DNA from: Marinobacterium halophilum | GTDB taxonomy: Bacteria; Pseudomonadota; Gammaproteobacteria; Pseudomonadales; Balneatricaceae | Direction of reading: 5' to 3' | Length of the DNA: 64,000 nucleotides | Assembly (NCBI RefSeq): GCF_003014615.1 | Contig: NZ_PYGI01000022.1 | Span: forward strand, 22,176-86,175 | Part shown: positions 18,452 to 28,615 of the stretch, in pieces | How positions within the stretch are numbered: the first letter of the stretch is position 1 | Layout of the letters: each line of letters opens with the position of its first letter | Notes under the pieces: generated by a model | Told to the model about the DNA's origin: nothing | Seen by the model: only the letters and a program-made list of their open reading frames with translations | Database searches by the model: none | Position numbers and translations under genes: made by a program

Positions 18452-20169
18452 CAGGGATTTACTCCAATCACGGTCGCTGCGTTGAGCAGATGCGGGTTGT
18501 CAGGATGCTGCTGCAGGCCAGTGTCGAGGCGCTCGCGTGCAGCCTGCTGCTCGCCCAATGCCCAGAGCACCTGGATCAGATGGCCGTTGACTTCAGGGTC
18601 GGGGTAGGCGGCGTAGGCGCGCTGCAGGAAGTGGCGGGCTTCGGCATTACGGCCGAGTTTGTGCAGTATCCAGCCCATGGAGTCGAGCGTGGCGGCATCT
18701 TCGGGCTGCTGTGCCAGCGCACGGCTGATCAGGCTATGAGCCTCGTCGAACTGGTCGGTATATTCCGTCAGTGTGTAGCCCAGCGCGTTCTGCAGCATGG
18801 GGTTGTCCGGCGCCAGTGCCAATGCCCGGCGCAGATCGCTGATGGTCTGCTCGGCGGTGTCGGCATTGCCGAGCATGGCGCGGGTATACAGCAGGTTGAC
18901 GCTGTCCGGTGCGGTGGCCAGCGCCTGATCCAATGTTTCCAGTGCAGCATCGCGTAGCGCCTGACGTTGTAGCCATTCGACATAGAGAATGGTCAGTGGC
19001 TCACGCTGTTCAGGGTGTTTACGGGTGGCAAAATCGATCAGCGCTTCCACTTCGGCGGCCTGCTGGGGCTGTTCATGCAGAGCCAGCGCACGGGCGTACG
19101 CCTGCACCAGATTGGGGCCGTCCTCGACCAGCAGGAAGTGGCGCAGGGCCTGCTCGTTCTGTCCCTGTGATTGGGCGATGACCCCGAGATAGAAGTGCGG
19201 GGCGGTGATATCGGTATTGTGTTCCAGCAGCTGTTGCAGCAGGACACTGCTTTCCTGCCAGCGGTCGTTTTCCAGCAGCAACAGAGCGAAATAGTAGCCC
19301 AGTTGCGGGTTTTCCTGACCGTCCAGCAGTGTGCGAATGATGCGCCAGGCGCGGGCAGGTTGGCCGCTGAGCAGCAACAGTTGCGCCTGTGCTGCGGCCA
19401 GACGACCATTGTCGGGATCCTGTTTCAGTGCACGTTCGACCAGTCGCAGACCCTGCTCGGGTTCGCCCTGCTGGCGATAAAGTTCGGCGCGTTGCAGCGC
19501 CAGATCGGCCTGTGCCGGGTTCTTGTGCAGACCCTGGTCAAGCAGGCGAGCAGCGGCGGCAGGCTGTTGCTGCTGTTTGAGCAGGAGGGCGCGGATCAGT
19601 AGCAGGTCCTGGCGTTCGGGGGCACTGGCCTGCAGCTCGGTAAGGGCATTGAAATACTGCCCGGCAACAGTCGGTTTCATGTCATCGATACGGCCGCTGA
19701 TCAGCGTCAAGGCCTGATCGCCGCCCTGCTTCAGCAGGCGTTGCAGCAGCGGCAACGCCTCCTCGAAGCGACCTTCATGCAGCAGAATGTTGGCCTGGAT
19801 GTGCAGGGGTTCCAGAGCGTCAGGTGCCTGCCGGCTCCACAGTGTACTGGCCTGGAGTACGGCGTCGGAGTTGCGCAGGAACTGGGCGATACGGGTCGCC
19901 CGTTCGGATACGGCTGCATCCCCGGTTTTTTCCGCTTCGCTCAGATAGTTGTCCAGGGCGATATCAAAACGGCCCTGTTTGCCGGCCAATTCTGCACTAA
20001 GCAGTGCGTACAGGCTGTTGGCGTTGAATTCACCAGGGGTGTAGGCGGACGGCACATAGGTATCGGCCGACACCGGGGCTGGAGGTTGAATCGTCTGCTG
20101 GCTGCAGCCGCCAAGAGCGAGTCCGGCCAGCAGGCTGATCATGAAAGGCTTTTTGCTGAATCGATACAC
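18451..20169 (-). CDS. TPR-repeat lipoprotein upstream of lolB
   Basis: About 572 residues, starting at a GTG (20167-20169, YRFSKKPF) that gives a standard lipoprotein signal ending LALGGC; a frame to 20202 is possible. The rest is a chain of helical TPR-like repeats, e.g. around EALPLLQRLL, EPEQGLRLVERAL, DEAHSLISRAL and NAEARHFLQRAY. Such TPR lipoproteins sit between hemA and lolB in many gammaproteobacteria. They are thought to be outer-membrane-anchored scaffolds, but the precise partner is unknown. It is divergent from hemA. Confidence 0.85.
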   Translation of the reverse strand: MYRFSKKPFMISLLAGLALGGCSQQTIQPPAPVSADTYVPSAYTPGEFNANSLYALLSAELAGKQGRFDIALDNYLSEAEKTGDAAVSERATRIAQFLRNSDAVLQASTLWSRQAPDALEPLHIQANILLHEGRFEEALPLLQRLLKQGGDQALTLISGRIDDMKPTVAGQYFNALTELQASAPERQDLLLIRALLLKQQQQPAAAARLLDQGLHKNPAQADLALQRAELYRQQGEPEQGLRLVERALKQDPDNGRLAAAQAQLLLLSGQPARAWRIIRTLLDGQENPQLGYYFALLLLENDRWQESSVLLQQLLEHNTDITAPHFYLGVIAQSQGQNEQALRHFLLVEDGPNLVQAYARALALHEQPQQAAEVEALIDFATRKHPEQREPLTILYVEWLQRQALRDAALETLDQALATAPDSVNLLYTRAMLGNADTAEQTISDLRRALALAPDNPMLQNALGYTLTEYTDQFDEAHSLISRALAQQPEDAATLDSMGWILHKLGRNAEARHFLQRAYAAYPDPEVNGHLIQVLWALGEQQAARERLDTGLQQHPDNPHLLNAATVIGVNP

Positions 20170-20298
20170 GTGTCCGGTCCTGCTGGAGGGGTGAAATGTC
20201 ACTATAGAGCACGGGGCTCCCGGCTGTCATGCCGTACCTTGTTTGGTACGCAATCGACCCCCAGGGTTCCTTCGTACGTCAACAAAGAGTAAGTGGGT

Positions 20299-20327
20299 TA
20301 ATCCGGCGGCGTCAAAGGTGTATGATG
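20299..20327 (+). promoter_or_regulatory. Possible hemA promoter
   Basis: TTAATC (20299-20304), a 17-bp spacer and TATGAT (20322-20327), 37 bp before the hemA start. The -10 is good and the -35 weak. Confidence 0.35.
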
Positions 20328-20363
20328 ACGCGCTTGTTTGTAAGGGGGCGATGCGAACCTTTT

Positions 20364-21632
20364 ATGGCTTTGCTGGCGTTAGGAATCAATCATAAAACGG
20401 CACCGGTAGAGGTGCGTGAGCGCGTTGCGTTCGCGCCCGAAAAACTGGCCGAGGCGCTGCACGAAGCGCAGCTCAAGGCCGGCCTCTCCGAAGTGGCGAT
20501 TTTGTCCACCTGTAATCGGACCGAACTGTACTGTTCGACCGAGCTGGAAGGTACGCGTGCCCTGCTGGAATGGTTAGGGCAGTATCACGGGCTCGATGTC
20601 GAAGAGTTGCAGCGCTGCGCCTATGCCCATTGGGATGCGGACGCGGTACGGCACATGATGCGGGTGGCCTGTGGACTGGACTCGCTGGTACTGGGCGAGC
20701 CGCAGATTCTCGGCCAGCTCAAGTCTGCCTATTCGGTCTCCCAGGCGGAAGGCTTGGCCAGTGTCGAACTGGGACGTTTGTTCCGCAGAACCTTTTCGGT
20801 GGCGAAAGAGGTCCGCACCCAAACCGCGATTGGTCAGAACCCGGTTTCCGTGGCCTATGCCGCGGTCAGTCTGGCGCAGCATATTTTTGCCGATATGGCG
20901 TCCAGCCGCGCGTTGCTCATCGGTGCCGGCGAGACCATCGAGCTGGTTGCCCGGCATCTGGCCCGTGCCGGTGTGCAGCAGATCACGGTAGCCAACCGGA
21001 CGCTGGCGCGGGCCCTGGCAGTGGCTGAAGAGTTCGATGGCCGTGCGATCGAACTGAGTCAGATCCCCGACGAACTGCCCAATACCGATATTCTGATCGC
21101 CTCCACCGCCAGCCAGTTGCCGATTCTGGGCAAGGGGGCGGTGGAAGCGGCATTGAAAAAACGCAAGCATCGGCCGATCTTCATGGTTGATATCGCGGTG
21201 CCAAGGGACATCGAACCCCAGGTCGGTGATCTGGATGACGTCTATCTGTACACCGTGGATGATCTGCGTGAAGTCATCGAAGAGAACCAGCGTGAGCGCC
21301 AGAGTGCCGCTGCGCAGGCCGAAATCATTATTGAATCCGGTACCCAGGGCTACATGCGCCAGCTGCGTGAACTGGATGCCGTCGATACCCTTATTCAGCT
21401 GCGTGCCCAGGCCAAGCAGACGGCCGCCCAGGAGCTGAACAAGGCGCTGCGTCAGCTGCGCAACGGCAGGACGGCCGAGGATGTGCTGCAGCAACTGGCG
21501 CACGGTCTCACCAATAAACTGTTACACCAGCCGACGGTACAGCTGCGCCGCGCCTCTTCCGAGGGCCGCACCGATCTGCTGCAGCTGGTGCAGGAACTTT
21601 ACCAGCTGGACGACTCCAACCCGACCGGGTGA
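20364..21632 (+). CDS. hemA: Glutamyl-tRNA reductase
   Basis: 422 residues from the ATG that begins [15 protein letters not shown]; the longer in-frame extension is not family-like. First step of the C5 haem pathway: NADPH reduces Glu-tRNA to glutamate-1-semialdehyde. STCNRTELY holds the catalytic Cys50, at the same position as in the E. coli enzyme. The [18 protein letters not shown] loop and the C-terminal dimerisation helix are present. It heads a plus-strand run hemA-prfA-prmC-moeB. Confidence 0.97.
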   Translation: MALLALGINHKTAPVEVRERVAFAPEKLAEALHEAQLKAGLSEVAILSTCNRTELYCSTELEGTRALLEWLGQYHGLDVEELQRCAYAHWDADAVRHMMRVACGLDSLVLGEPQILGQLKSAYSVSQAEGLASVELGRLFRRTFSVAKEVRTQTAIGQNPVSVAYAAVSLAQHIFADMASSRALLIGAGETIELVARHLARAGVQQITVANRTLARALAVAEEFDGRAIELSQIPDELPNTDILIASTASQLPILGKGAVEAALKKRKHRPIFMVDIAVPRDIEPQVGDLDDVYLYTVDDLREVIEENQRERQSAAAQAEIIIESGTQGYMRQLRELDAVDTLIQLRAQAKQTAAQELNKALRQLRNGRTAEDVLQQLAHGLTNKLLHQPTVQLRRASSEGRTDLLQLVQELYQLDDSNPTG

Positions 21633-21660
21633 GCGCATCAGCACAGGAATCAAGGCTGTC

Positions 21661-22743
21661 ATGAAAACATCCATCAAGCACAAGCTGGAGAAGCTGTGCG
21701 ACCGTCATGAAGAGTTGTCGGCGCTGCTCAGTGAACCGGACGTCATCGCTGACCAGAATCGTTTCCGTGACTACTCACGCGAGTATTCTGATCTGGAAGC
21801 GGTGACGACGGCGTTTGCGCACTGGCAACAGGCGCAGGAAGATCTTGCCTCCGCCGAGGAGATGCTCGGCGAAGAGGATGCCGAGATGCGCGAGATGGCA
21901 CGGGACGAAATGGCGGCTGCCAAGCTGCGGACCTCGGACCTTGAGGCCGAGCTGCAGGTGCTGCTGTTGCCGCGTGATCCCAATGATCACCGCAACGTCT
22001 TTCTGGAAGTACGCGCCGGTACCGGTGGCGATGAAGCCGCGATCTTCTCTGGTGATCTGTTTCGCATGTATTCACGCTATGCCGAGCAGAACGGCTGGCG
22101 GGTCGAAGTGGTCAGTGCCAACGAAGGCGAACATGGCGGGTACAAGGAGATCATCAGCCGCGTGGTCGGCGAAGATGTCTATGCCCGGCTCAAGTTCGAA
22201 TCCGGCGCGCACCGAGTCCAGCGTGTCCCCGAAACCGAATCCCAGGGCCGCATTCACACCTCGGCCTGTACTGTAGCGGTCATGCCGGAGATGGATGCGT
22301 CGGCGGAGATCGAGATCAACAAGGCGGATCTGCGTGTCGATACCTATCGGGCTTCCGGTGCCGGTGGTCAGCATATCAACAAGACAGATTCGGCCGTGCG
22401 CATCACCCACGTACCCACAGGGCTGGTGGTGGAGTGTCAGGAAGAGCGCTCGCAGCACAAGAACCGCGCCAAGGCGATGGCGCTGTTGGCTTCGCGTCTG
22501 CAGCAGGCCGAACAGGATCGCCAGCATGCGGCGCAGGCCAGTACCCGTAAGAGTCTGGTTGGTTCAGGGGATCGTTCAGAACGTATCCGCACCTATAATT
22601 ATCCACAGGGTCGATTGACCGATCACCGCATCAACCTGACCATCTACCGCCTGAACGAAGTGATGGCCGGTGATCTGGACCAGGTGATCCAGCCGCTGCG
22701 CAACGAGTTCCAGGCCGAGCAGCTCAGCGCGCTGTCGGAATGA
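21661..22743 (+). CDS. prfA: Peptide chain release factor 1
   Basis: 360 residues, reading UAA and UAG. The codon-recognition tripeptide is P-E-T at residues 190-192, and the GGQ catalytic motif lies at 235-237 in [18 protein letters not shown]. The start is the ATG at 21661, 28 bp after hemA. The downstream methyltransferase gene overlaps by 4 bp and modifies this GGQ glutamine. Confidence 0.97.
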   Translation: MKTSIKHKLEKLCDRHEELSALLSEPDVIADQNRFRDYSREYSDLEAVTTAFAHWQQAQEDLASAEEMLGEEDAEMREMARDEMAAAKLRTSDLEAELQVLLLPRDPNDHRNVFLEVRAGTGGDEAAIFSGDLFRMYSRYAEQNGWRVEVVSANEGEHGGYKEIISRVVGEDVYARLKFESGAHRVQRVPETESQGRIHTSACTVAVMPEMDASAEIEINKADLRVDTYRASGAGGQHINKTDSAVRITHVPTGLVVECQEERSQHKNRAKAMALLASRLQQAEQDRQHAAQASTRKSLVGSGDRSERIRTYNYPQGRLTDHRINLTIYRLNEVMAGDLDQVIQPLRNEFQAEQLSALSE

Positions 22744-23582
22744 ACATGTTGACGGTTGCCGAAGCCCTGGCGCGCGCACCCGAACTGGCCGACGTGAGCG
22801 ACAGTTCACGACTGGACCTGGAGCTGCTGCTGTGCGATCTGCTCGACAAACCGCGCAGCTGGCTGTTCACGTGGCCTGACGCGCAGCTGACCGAGGCGCA
22901 AGTCGCCCGTTTTGAGCAGCTGCTGGCGCGCCGTCTGCAGGGTGAACCGGTAGCGCATCTGCTGGGCTATCGTGACTTCTGGACCCTGAGGCTCAAGGTC
23001 AGCCCCGACACCCTGATTCCCCGCCCCGATACTGAAACCCTGGTGGAGCAGGCGCTGGCGCATCTGCCTGCGGCTCCGGCGCGGGTGGCTGATCTGGGTA
23101 CCGGCACCGGTGCCATCGCCCTGGCGCTGGCCAGCGAACGGCCGCAGTGGCAGTTGGTCGCCACCGATCTGCACCTCGGTGCCGTGGCACTGGCACGGGA
23201 GAATGCCACGGCCAATGGACTCGATAACGTCGAGATTGTGCCGGGCAGCTGGTGCGAGCCGCTGCAAGGCCATTTCGACATGATTGTCAGCAATCCGCCC
23301 TACATTGACCCTGAAGACCCGCATCTGCAGCAGGGTGATGTCCGCTTTGAACCTTTGTCGGCCCTGACGGCCGAAGACAAGGGCATGGCCGATATTCGCA
23401 CCATCGCCGAACAGGCGCGGACCTGTCTGCGTACGGGCGGCTGGTTACTGTTCGAACACGGCTATGATCAGGGTATGTCCGTGCGCGCCTGCCTGCAGGC
23501 GTTGGGGTATACGCAGGTCGCGACGGTGCGGGATCTGGGCGACAACGACCGGGTCACACTGGGATGCTGGCAAGGGGAATGA
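22740..23582 (+). CDS. prmC: Release-factor glutamine methyltransferase PrmC
   Basis: 280 residues. It methylates the GGQ glutamine of release factors using S-adenosylmethionine. NPPY at 185-188 is the substrate-glutamine motif, [14 protein letters not shown] is the AdoMet loop and RPDTETLVE is the usual motif before it. The ATGA overlap with prfA shows translational coupling. Confidence 0.96.
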   Translation: MNMLTVAEALARAPELADVSDSSRLDLELLLCDLLDKPRSWLFTWPDAQLTEAQVARFEQLLARRLQGEPVAHLLGYRDFWTLRLKVSPDTLIPRPDTETLVEQALAHLPAAPARVADLGTGTGAIALALASERPQWQLVATDLHLGAVALARENATANGLDNVEIVPGSWCEPLQGHFDMIVSNPPYIDPEDPHLQQGDVRFEPLSALTAEDKGMADIRTIAEQARTCLRTGGWLLFEHGYDQGMSVRACLQALGYTQVATVRDLGDNDRVTLGCWQGE

Positions 23583-23585
23583 ACA

Positions 23586-24350
23586 ATGCTTGATGACCTA
23601 CAACTGTTACGTTACAGCCGCAGCATCATGCTGCCCGAAGTGGATATTGCCGGTCAGGCCGCCTGGTGTAATGCACGGGTATTGATTCTTGGCCTGGGCG
23701 GACTCGGAGGGCCGGCCGCCGCGTATCTGGCCGCTGCCGGCGTCGGCGAATTGATACTGGTCGATGACGACCGGGTCGAGCTGAGCAACCTGCAACGTCA
23801 GGTTATCCACCGTCAGGACGCCTGTGACGAGACCAAAGTGACCTCGGCGGCGGCCACACTGGCGGCAATCAACAGCGACATCCGCATTACCCCGGTGGCC
23901 GAGCGCCTGCAGGGCGAACGCCTGCGATATTGGGTTGATCAGGCCGATCTGGTGCTCGACTGCTGTGACAACTTCGCTACCCGCTTTGCCCTGAACCAGG
24001 CCTGTGTCGAGACCGGTACGCCGCTGGTATCAGGCGCCGCGATCCGGTTTGATGGCCAAATCAGTGTTTATGATCCGCGCCAGCCCGATTCACCCTGTTA
24101 CCAGTGTTTGTATCGCAGCGGCGATGACGAGGCGATGACCTGCAGTGAATCCGGGGTGTTTCCGCCATTGGTGGGCATCATCGGCAGCATGCAGGCGATG
24201 GAAGCATTGAAGCTGCTGGCCGGCGTGGGTGAGCCGCTGACCGGTCGCCTGCTGCTGCTGGATGGCAAACGTATGCAATGGCGCAGCCTCAAGCTGCGCC
24301 CCGATCCCGAATGTCCGATCTGTAAAGGAAATGCGCAACATGCAGGATAA
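23586..24350 (+). CDS. moeB: MoeB/ThiF-type adenylyltransferase
   Basis: 254 residues of the E1-like HesA/MoeB/ThiF family, which adenylates the C-terminus of a ubiquitin-like sulfur carrier. The ATP loop GLGGLGGP lies near 37-44, [13 protein letters not shown] and the Zn ligands CYQC and CPIC are present. MoeB and ThiF cannot be separated by eye; its place behind prmC fits the moeB of many gammaproteobacteria. No rhodanese domain is fused. Starts 3 bp after prmC. Confidence 0.88.
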   Translation: MLDDLQLLRYSRSIMLPEVDIAGQAAWCNARVLILGLGGLGGPAAAYLAAAGVGELILVDDDRVELSNLQRQVIHRQDACDETKVTSAAATLAAINSDIRITPVAERLQGERLRYWVDQADLVLDCCDNFATRFALNQACVETGTPLVSGAAIRFDGQISVYDPRQPDSPCYQCLYRSGDDEAMTCSESGVFPPLVGIIGSMQAMEALKLLAGVGEPLTGRLLLLDGKRMQWRSLKLRPDPECPICKGNAQHAG

Positions 24351-24759
24351 CAAGATAAAAGCACTGCTCGAGCGTAGCCGCCGTATCGCGCTGGTGGGTG
24401 CCAGCGCCAAGTCGCACCGTGCCAGTTACCAGGTAATGTCCTACCTGCTCAACAGCGGATATGAAGTGGTCCCGGTAAACCCGTCACTGGCAGGCGAGAT
24501 CCTGCAGGGACAGCCGGTGGTAGCTTCGCTGGCCGATATCGAGGGGCCTGTGGATATGGTGGATATCTTCCGCAATTCGGTGGATGCCGGCTATGTGGTT
24601 GATGAAGCGATTGAGAAAGGGGTCAAGGCGGTGTGGATGCAGTTGGGCGTAATCAATGAAGAGGCCGCCGAGCGGGCCGAAGCGGCCGGGCTGGAAGTGG
24701 TCATGGACCGTTGCCCGGCGATTGAAATTCCACGTTTGGGTATTGCCGCCGTCGGCTGA
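24340..24759 (+). CDS. CoA-binding-domain protein (YccU-like)
   Basis: 139 residues forming one Rossmann-type CoA-binding domain: [18 protein letters not shown] with the glycine turn at the N-terminus, and [20 protein letters not shown] then VMDRCPAIE at the end. AAGGA 10 nt upstream favours the ATG at 24340 over 24331. The start overlaps the end of moeB by 11 bp. The role of this family is unknown. Its TGA abuts the stop of the convergent ankyrin gene, making TGATCA. Confidence 0.85.
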   Translation: MQDNKIKALLERSRRIALVGASAKSHRASYQVMSYLLNSGYEVVPVNPSLAGEILQGQPVVASLADIEGPVDMVDIFRNSVDAGYVVDEAIEKGVKAVWMQLGVINEEAAERAEAAGLEVVMDRCPAIEIPRLGIAAVG

Positions 24760-25380
24760 TCAGCCGCCCAGCATCATCTGGCGTATGCGCAGGTCATCCA
24801 GAACCCGTTTCAACCGGGTGGCCAGCGCCACATCTTCCAGCGCCGTCAACCACTCCTCCTCACAGCGCGCACCTGACTGCAACAGAAACTGCAGCAGCGG
24901 CAGATCGCCGTTGGCCAGCAGGCCCTGCAGCAGCGTACAACCATCCGCATCGGACTGGTCGATATCGGCTCCGTGTTGCAATAAACGACTCAGATGCAGC
25001 ATCAGAGTGGCGGTTTCACAGTGTTCAACACATTGATGCAGCAACGGGCGTTGGCTGTGAATCAGGTTGGGGTCTTCTCCGGCCTGCAGCAGCAGGGTCA
25101 GCCGTGGCAGGCTGTCGCTGTGCTGCAGTGCCAGGCATACCAGCGGTGTGCCGCAGCGTGCCGGCGGCAGGGGGCGGGCCGCCTTGTTCAGCAGCAGTTC
25201 CAGCGTACGCGGGGTCGAGTCGGTCAGTGCCAGTTCCAGCGCATGACGGCCGTCGCTGCCGGGCACACTCAATTGCTCGGCATCCAGTTTGGACAGGTGG
25301 TGGGCAACCTTGTCGGGATCGTTGGCGATGATCGCCTTGAGCAGCCGTTCATGACGGCTGTTGAACAGTGATGTCAGCAT
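24760..25380 (-). CDS. Ankyrin-repeat protein
   Basis: 206 residues with no signal peptide. Ankyrin-like helical pairs can be seen at about 55-75 (GRHALELALTDSTPRTLELLL), 85-110 (GTPLVCLAL then LTLLLQAGEDPN) and 125-165 (ADIDQSDADGCTLLQGLLANG). A cytoplasmic protein-binding role is inferred; no partner is encoded alongside. Confidence 0.75.
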   Translation of the reverse strand: MLTSLFNSRHERLLKAIIANDPDKVAHHLSKLDAEQLSVPGSDGRHALELALTDSTPRTLELLLNKAARPLPPARCGTPLVCLALQHSDSLPRLTLLLQAGEDPNLIHSQRPLLHQCVEHCETATLMLHLSRLLQHGADIDQSDADGCTLLQGLLANGDLPLLQFLLQSGARCEEEWLTALEDVALATRLKRVLDDLRIRQMMLGG

Positions 25381-25407
25381 ACAGTGTCCTACCTCTTACA
25401 GGCGTGT

Positions 25408-26364
25408 TCAGATCATGCCGGTCAAGCGCAGTAGATAGATACCGGCACTGAGCGTGAGTACCGATCCCAGCGTGGTCGTCAGTACGATATTGGCGGCCAG
25501 CTGGGCATTGCCGCCCATGGCGCGCGCCATTACAAAACTGGCCGCAGCCGTAGGACAGCCGAACAGCACCATCAGAATCGCCAGCTCTTCACCGTCAAAC
25601 CCGTATAGCCAGGCACCGCAGGTGAGCACCACCGGCAAAATTACCAACTTCAGCGCGGTGGCCCAGAAGGCCTGTGCCGAGGTGTCATGCAGACTCTTCA
25701 GGTTCAGTGAAGCACCGATGGTCAGCAGCGCCAGCGGCAGCGTCAGGTTGGCGAAGTAAGTGCCGGTCTTGGCGACCACTTCAGGCAGCGGAACGCTGAA
25801 CCAGGACATGGGCAATGCGGCCAGTACCGCTAGAATCAACGGGTTTTTCAGGATCTCCAGCAGTGTGCTGCTGAGCTTCATGCTTTCACTGCGCTGCATC
25901 GGGATGCTCAGGCAGAGGATCGACAGCACGTTGAACAGCGGGATGACCAGTGCCAACAGCAACGAGGCCTGAGCCAGTCCGGCATCACCGAACAGGTTGA
26001 AGCTGACCGCCAGCCCGATAATGCCGTAGTTGCTGCGGAACGCCCCTTGAATGAACACGCCGAGATCTTCTGGAGCCTTTATCCAGCGTGCCGCCGACCA
26101 CCAGATCAGGCCAAAACTGAGCAGGATGCCGACCAGTACATAGCCCAGCTGGTGCGGATTGAACACGGCCTGAAAATCCATCCGTGCAATCGACATGAAT
26201 ACCAGTGCCGGCAGGGTGATGACAAACACCAGCTTGGAGCCGGTGGCGACAAATGCCTCGTCGATCAACCGGCAGCGGCGCAGCAGATAACCGAGAAACA
26301 GGATGAAAAAGATCGGTGCAACGATATTGGCGGTGTAGCCCAGGGTTTGCAGGTAGAGGTTCAA
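25408..26364 (-). CDS. AEC-family membrane carrier
   Basis: 318 residues with about ten hydrophobic helices, of the auxin-efflux-carrier/malonate permease (AEC) group, with two fivefold helical halves and a polar central loop. The start is a TTG with GGAGA about 8 nt upstream. The substrate is unknown; bacterial members export or import small organic acids. A second, distantly similar AEC gene sits at 27662. Confidence 0.82.
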   Translation of the reverse strand: MNLYLQTLGYTANIVAPIFFILFLGYLLRRCRLIDEAFVATGSKLVFVITLPALVFMSIARMDFQAVFNPHQLGYVLVGILLSFGLIWWSAARWIKAPEDLGVFIQGAFRSNYGIIGLAVSFNLFGDAGLAQASLLLALVIPLFNVLSILCLSIPMQRSESMKLSSTLLEILKNPLILAVLAALPMSWFSVPLPEVVAKTGTYFANLTLPLALLTIGASLNLKSLHDTSAQAFWATALKLVILPVVLTCGAWLYGFDGEELAILMVLFGCPTAAASFVMARAMGGNAQLAANIVLTTTLGSVLTLSAGIYLLRLTGMI

Positions 26365-26392
26365 GACCGGTCTCCGGCTGCGATGAGGGGAA

Positions 26393-26407
26393 GGGGTATT
26401 CTACCCC
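26393..26407 (-). terminator. Short hairpin between the DMT exporter and the AEC gene
   Basis: GGGGTA-TTC-TACCCC, a 6-bp stem after the stop of the minus-strand exporter gene, without a T-run. Confidence 0.3.
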
Positions 26408-26431
26408 ATTGCGGGTACGTCTGGCGGTGCA

Positions 26432-27313
26432 TCAACGGCGCTCAGGCTGCAGCCGGTGACCGAAGAAGAACAGCGCCAGACCGGTCACGACCAGCAGGCA
26501 GCCCTGCCACAACCCCGGTGTCAGTGGCTCTTCATTGAGCCAGTGTCCCAGCATCAACGCAAAAATCGGCGTGATCAGCGTTACCAGTGCCACCGTGCTG
26601 GGTGGCAGGTGGCGCAGCACATGAAAGTAGCAGACGAAGCCGAGCAGCGAGCCGAACAGGGCAAGATAGATGATCGCCCAGAACGAGCGGCTGCCGGGGT
26701 CGATCTCCAGCGGTGCTGCGCCGAGTAGCCACCAGGTAATGGCAAAACCGGGCAGTGACCAGAGCAGGGCGCCGACGGTATGCGCCAGCGGATTGATCTG
26801 GGCACTGCTGCGCTTGACCATGACGCCACTGAGGCTGAACAGGCTGACGGCCAGCAGAAGCAGCAACAGGCCGGGCAGGCTTTGCGGTCCCAGTGCCACA
26901 TCATCGGTAAAAATGACCCCCAGGCCGCTGAAAGCCAGCAGGCATGCAATCCAGCGATAGGCGCGAAAACGGGGTTCGTCGAGCAGCCACTGCCCCATCA
27001 CGGCGGACAGGATCGGGGCCAGTCCGAACATGATCGAAATCAGCCCCGAGGGCACATAGCGTGAGGCGATATAGGTGCAGCACATGGCCCCGAATACACC
27101 GATTGAGGCATAGGCATAGGTGGTCTGGGCGCGGCGGTGCAGCGGCAGCTTGATACGTAACAGGCGCAGCAGCAATACGCCGAGCACGGCGGCAATGGCC
27201 ATGCGCAGGCCACCGGCGAGGACCGGGTCAACCGATTCGCTGCTCCAGGCAATGGTCAGTGGGGTGGTCGACCAGACCAGCACCACGGCAAGATAGGACA
27301 GGGGGACCGACAT
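26432..27313 (-). CDS. EamA/DMT-family exporter
   Basis: 293 residues from the ATG at 27313 (SVPLSYLAVVLVWST), chosen because GGAG lies 7 nt upstream; the track frame reaches 27340. Ten hydrophobic helices form two EamA repeats, and the LVWSTTP motif of the first helix is typical. Members export amino acids or metabolites. Upstream are a small leader ORF and a terminator, which suggest attenuation (see the findings). Confidence 0.85.
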   Translation of the reverse strand: MSVPLSYLAVVLVWSTTPLTIAWSSESVDPVLAGGLRMAIAAVLGVLLLRLLRIKLPLHRRAQTTYAYASIGVFGAMCCTYIASRYVPSGLISIMFGLAPILSAVMGQWLLDEPRFRAYRWIACLLAFSGLGVIFTDDVALGPQSLPGLLLLLLAVSLFSLSGVMVKRSSAQINPLAHTVGALLWSLPGFAITWWLLGAAPLEIDPGSRSFWAIIYLALFGSLLGFVCYFHVLRHLPPSTVALVTLITPIFALMLGHWLNEEPLTPGLWQGCLLVVTGLALFFFGHRLQPERR

Positions 27314-27353
27314 ACATAACTCCGTGTCAGCGGCGGGCATTGCTACAACGACA

Positions 27354-27381
27354 AAGGCCGCAGAAGCAATGCTGCGGCCTT
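27354..27381 (-). terminator. Intrinsic terminator or attenuator before the DMT exporter
   Basis: A perfect 10-bp GC-rich stem (AAGGCCGCAG/CTGCGGCCTT) with an 8-nt loop. In the minus direction it is followed by TGTCGTTGT, moderately U-rich. It lies after the leader ORF and 41 nt before the exporter start. Confidence 0.65.
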
Positions 27382-27400
27382 GAACAATAACAGAAACGAA

Positions 27401-27499
27401 TCAGTGGCAGGGCAGCATCAGCGCACGACGCATCTTCGGCGGTGCACATCGGGTGTCCGCTCGTCGGATGGCAATCGGGGCGTTGAATCGTGGCTGCAT
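27401..27499 (-). CDS. Small Arg-rich leader peptide (32 aa), candidate
   Basis: An ORF of 32 residues beginning MQPRFNAPIAIRRADTR and ending MLPCH. AAGGA sits 6 nt before the ATG, and a promoter-like TTGACG-17-GATGAT lies upstream. Six of 32 residues are Arg. It ends 20 nt before the terminator hairpin and 88 nt before the exporter start, the arrangement of a translated attenuator leader. No homologue is known to me. An independent small protein is the alternative. Confidence 0.5.
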   Translation of the reverse strand: MQPRFNAPIAIRRADTRCAPPKMRRALMLPCH

Positions 27500-27524
27500 G
27501 ATGAATCCTTGCTGGTGAGTCCTG

Positions 27525-27553
27525 ATCATCCGGTATCACACCGGTCACGTCAA
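27525..27553 (-). promoter_or_regulatory. Promoter of the leader ORF and DMT exporter
   Basis: TTGACG (27548-27553 on the minus strand), a 17-bp spacer and GATGAT (27525-27530), 25 bp before the leader ATG. The -35 matches 5 of 6 and the -10 4 of 6. Confidence 0.5.
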
Positions 27554-27661
27554 CCGTGAATAAAATGAAACGGACGGCTGAGTAAATGTCGCCCCACAGC
27601 GTTCCGGGAATGTCACAATGGGGGGCCTTGCTGCCCCTTTTACGTTACTGGATGATTGCCG

Positions 27662-28615
27662 ATGTTGCAGACCCTGTTACTGACCACCCCCGTTTTCATT
27701 CTCATGGCCATCGGTTATCTGGCGGTGCGGGCGGACTGGGTCAATGCCTCGGCGCTGCCATCGCTGGGCAGTTATGTGGTCAAGCTGGCGCTGCCGGCAC
27801 TGCTGTTCCAGTCGATGGCGTCGCGTCCGGTGAGCGAATCACTGGACCTGGATTATCTGCGTGTCTACGCACTGGGTTCGCTGGTGTTGCTGGTGAGCAC
27901 CTTTGTATTCAGTTGGCGCGGGCGAGGGCTGGATCTTTGGCCATCCGCCTTTCAAGGGCTAGGGTCGACGCTGGCCAACAGCGCGTTCATCGGTTTGGCG
28001 GTCGCGGGCAAGATTTTCGGCAGTGCGGCCGCTGTTGCGGTGGCGCTGACCATGTTGGTGGACCTGTTGCTGTTGATACCGCTGGGCCTGCTGTTGGCCG
28101 ATCTGTTCAGCGGCCGCGGTGGCGCGTTGAAGAATACACTGAGTATGCTCGGTCGTACGCTGACCAATCCGCTGGTGCTGGCGATTGCCGCTGGCCTGCT
28201 GATGTCGTTGGCCGAGCTGCGGTTGCCGGAAGCACTGGATCAGGTGGTCGGGATGATGGGGCGTTCGGCACCAGCAGTTGCCCTGTTTGTTATCGGCGGA
28301 AGCCTGGTCAACACCTCACTCAAGGGGCAGATGACCGATATAGGTCAGATGACCCTGTTCAAGCTGTTACTGCATCCGGCGGCGGTGGCGCTGGCCGTGT
28401 GGCTGTTGCCGCCGTTTGATCCGGTGATGCAGGCGATCGCCATTCTGATGGCAGCGATGCCGATGGCCAGCGTGTTGTCCCTGATCAGTCAGCGTTATGG
28501 CCAATCGGCGTTGTGTTCACCGGCGCTGGTGGTGGCCACGGCGTTGTCGTTCCTCAGTATCAACCTGGTGCTATGGCTGCTGGGGCTGGCGGGCATGCTG
28601 CCGTTATCCGTCTGA
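27662..28615 (+). CDS. AEC-family membrane carrier, second copy
   Basis: 317 residues from the ATG at 27662 (a TTG at 27656 is also in frame). About ten hydrophobic helices with the AEC pattern: TPVFILMAIGYLAVR at the N-terminus, LGSTLANSAFIGLAVA in the middle and FVIGGSL in the second half. Only distantly like the AEC gene at 25408. The substrate is unknown. Its 3' end overlaps the DoxX gene by 12 bp, tail to tail. Confidence 0.82.
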   Translation: MLQTLLLTTPVFILMAIGYLAVRADWVNASALPSLGSYVVKLALPALLFQSMASRPVSESLDLDYLRVYALGSLVLLVSTFVFSWRGRGLDLWPSAFQGLGSTLANSAFIGLAVAGKIFGSAAAVAVALTMLVDLLLLIPLGLLLADLFSGRGGALKNTLSMLGRTLTNPLVLAIAAGLLMSLAELRLPEALDQVVGMMGRSAPAVALFVIGGSLVNTSLKGQMTDIGQMTLFKLLLHPAAVALAVWLLPPFDPVMQAIAILMAAMPMASVLSLISQRYGQSALCSPALVVATALSFLSINLVLWLLGLAGMLPLSV

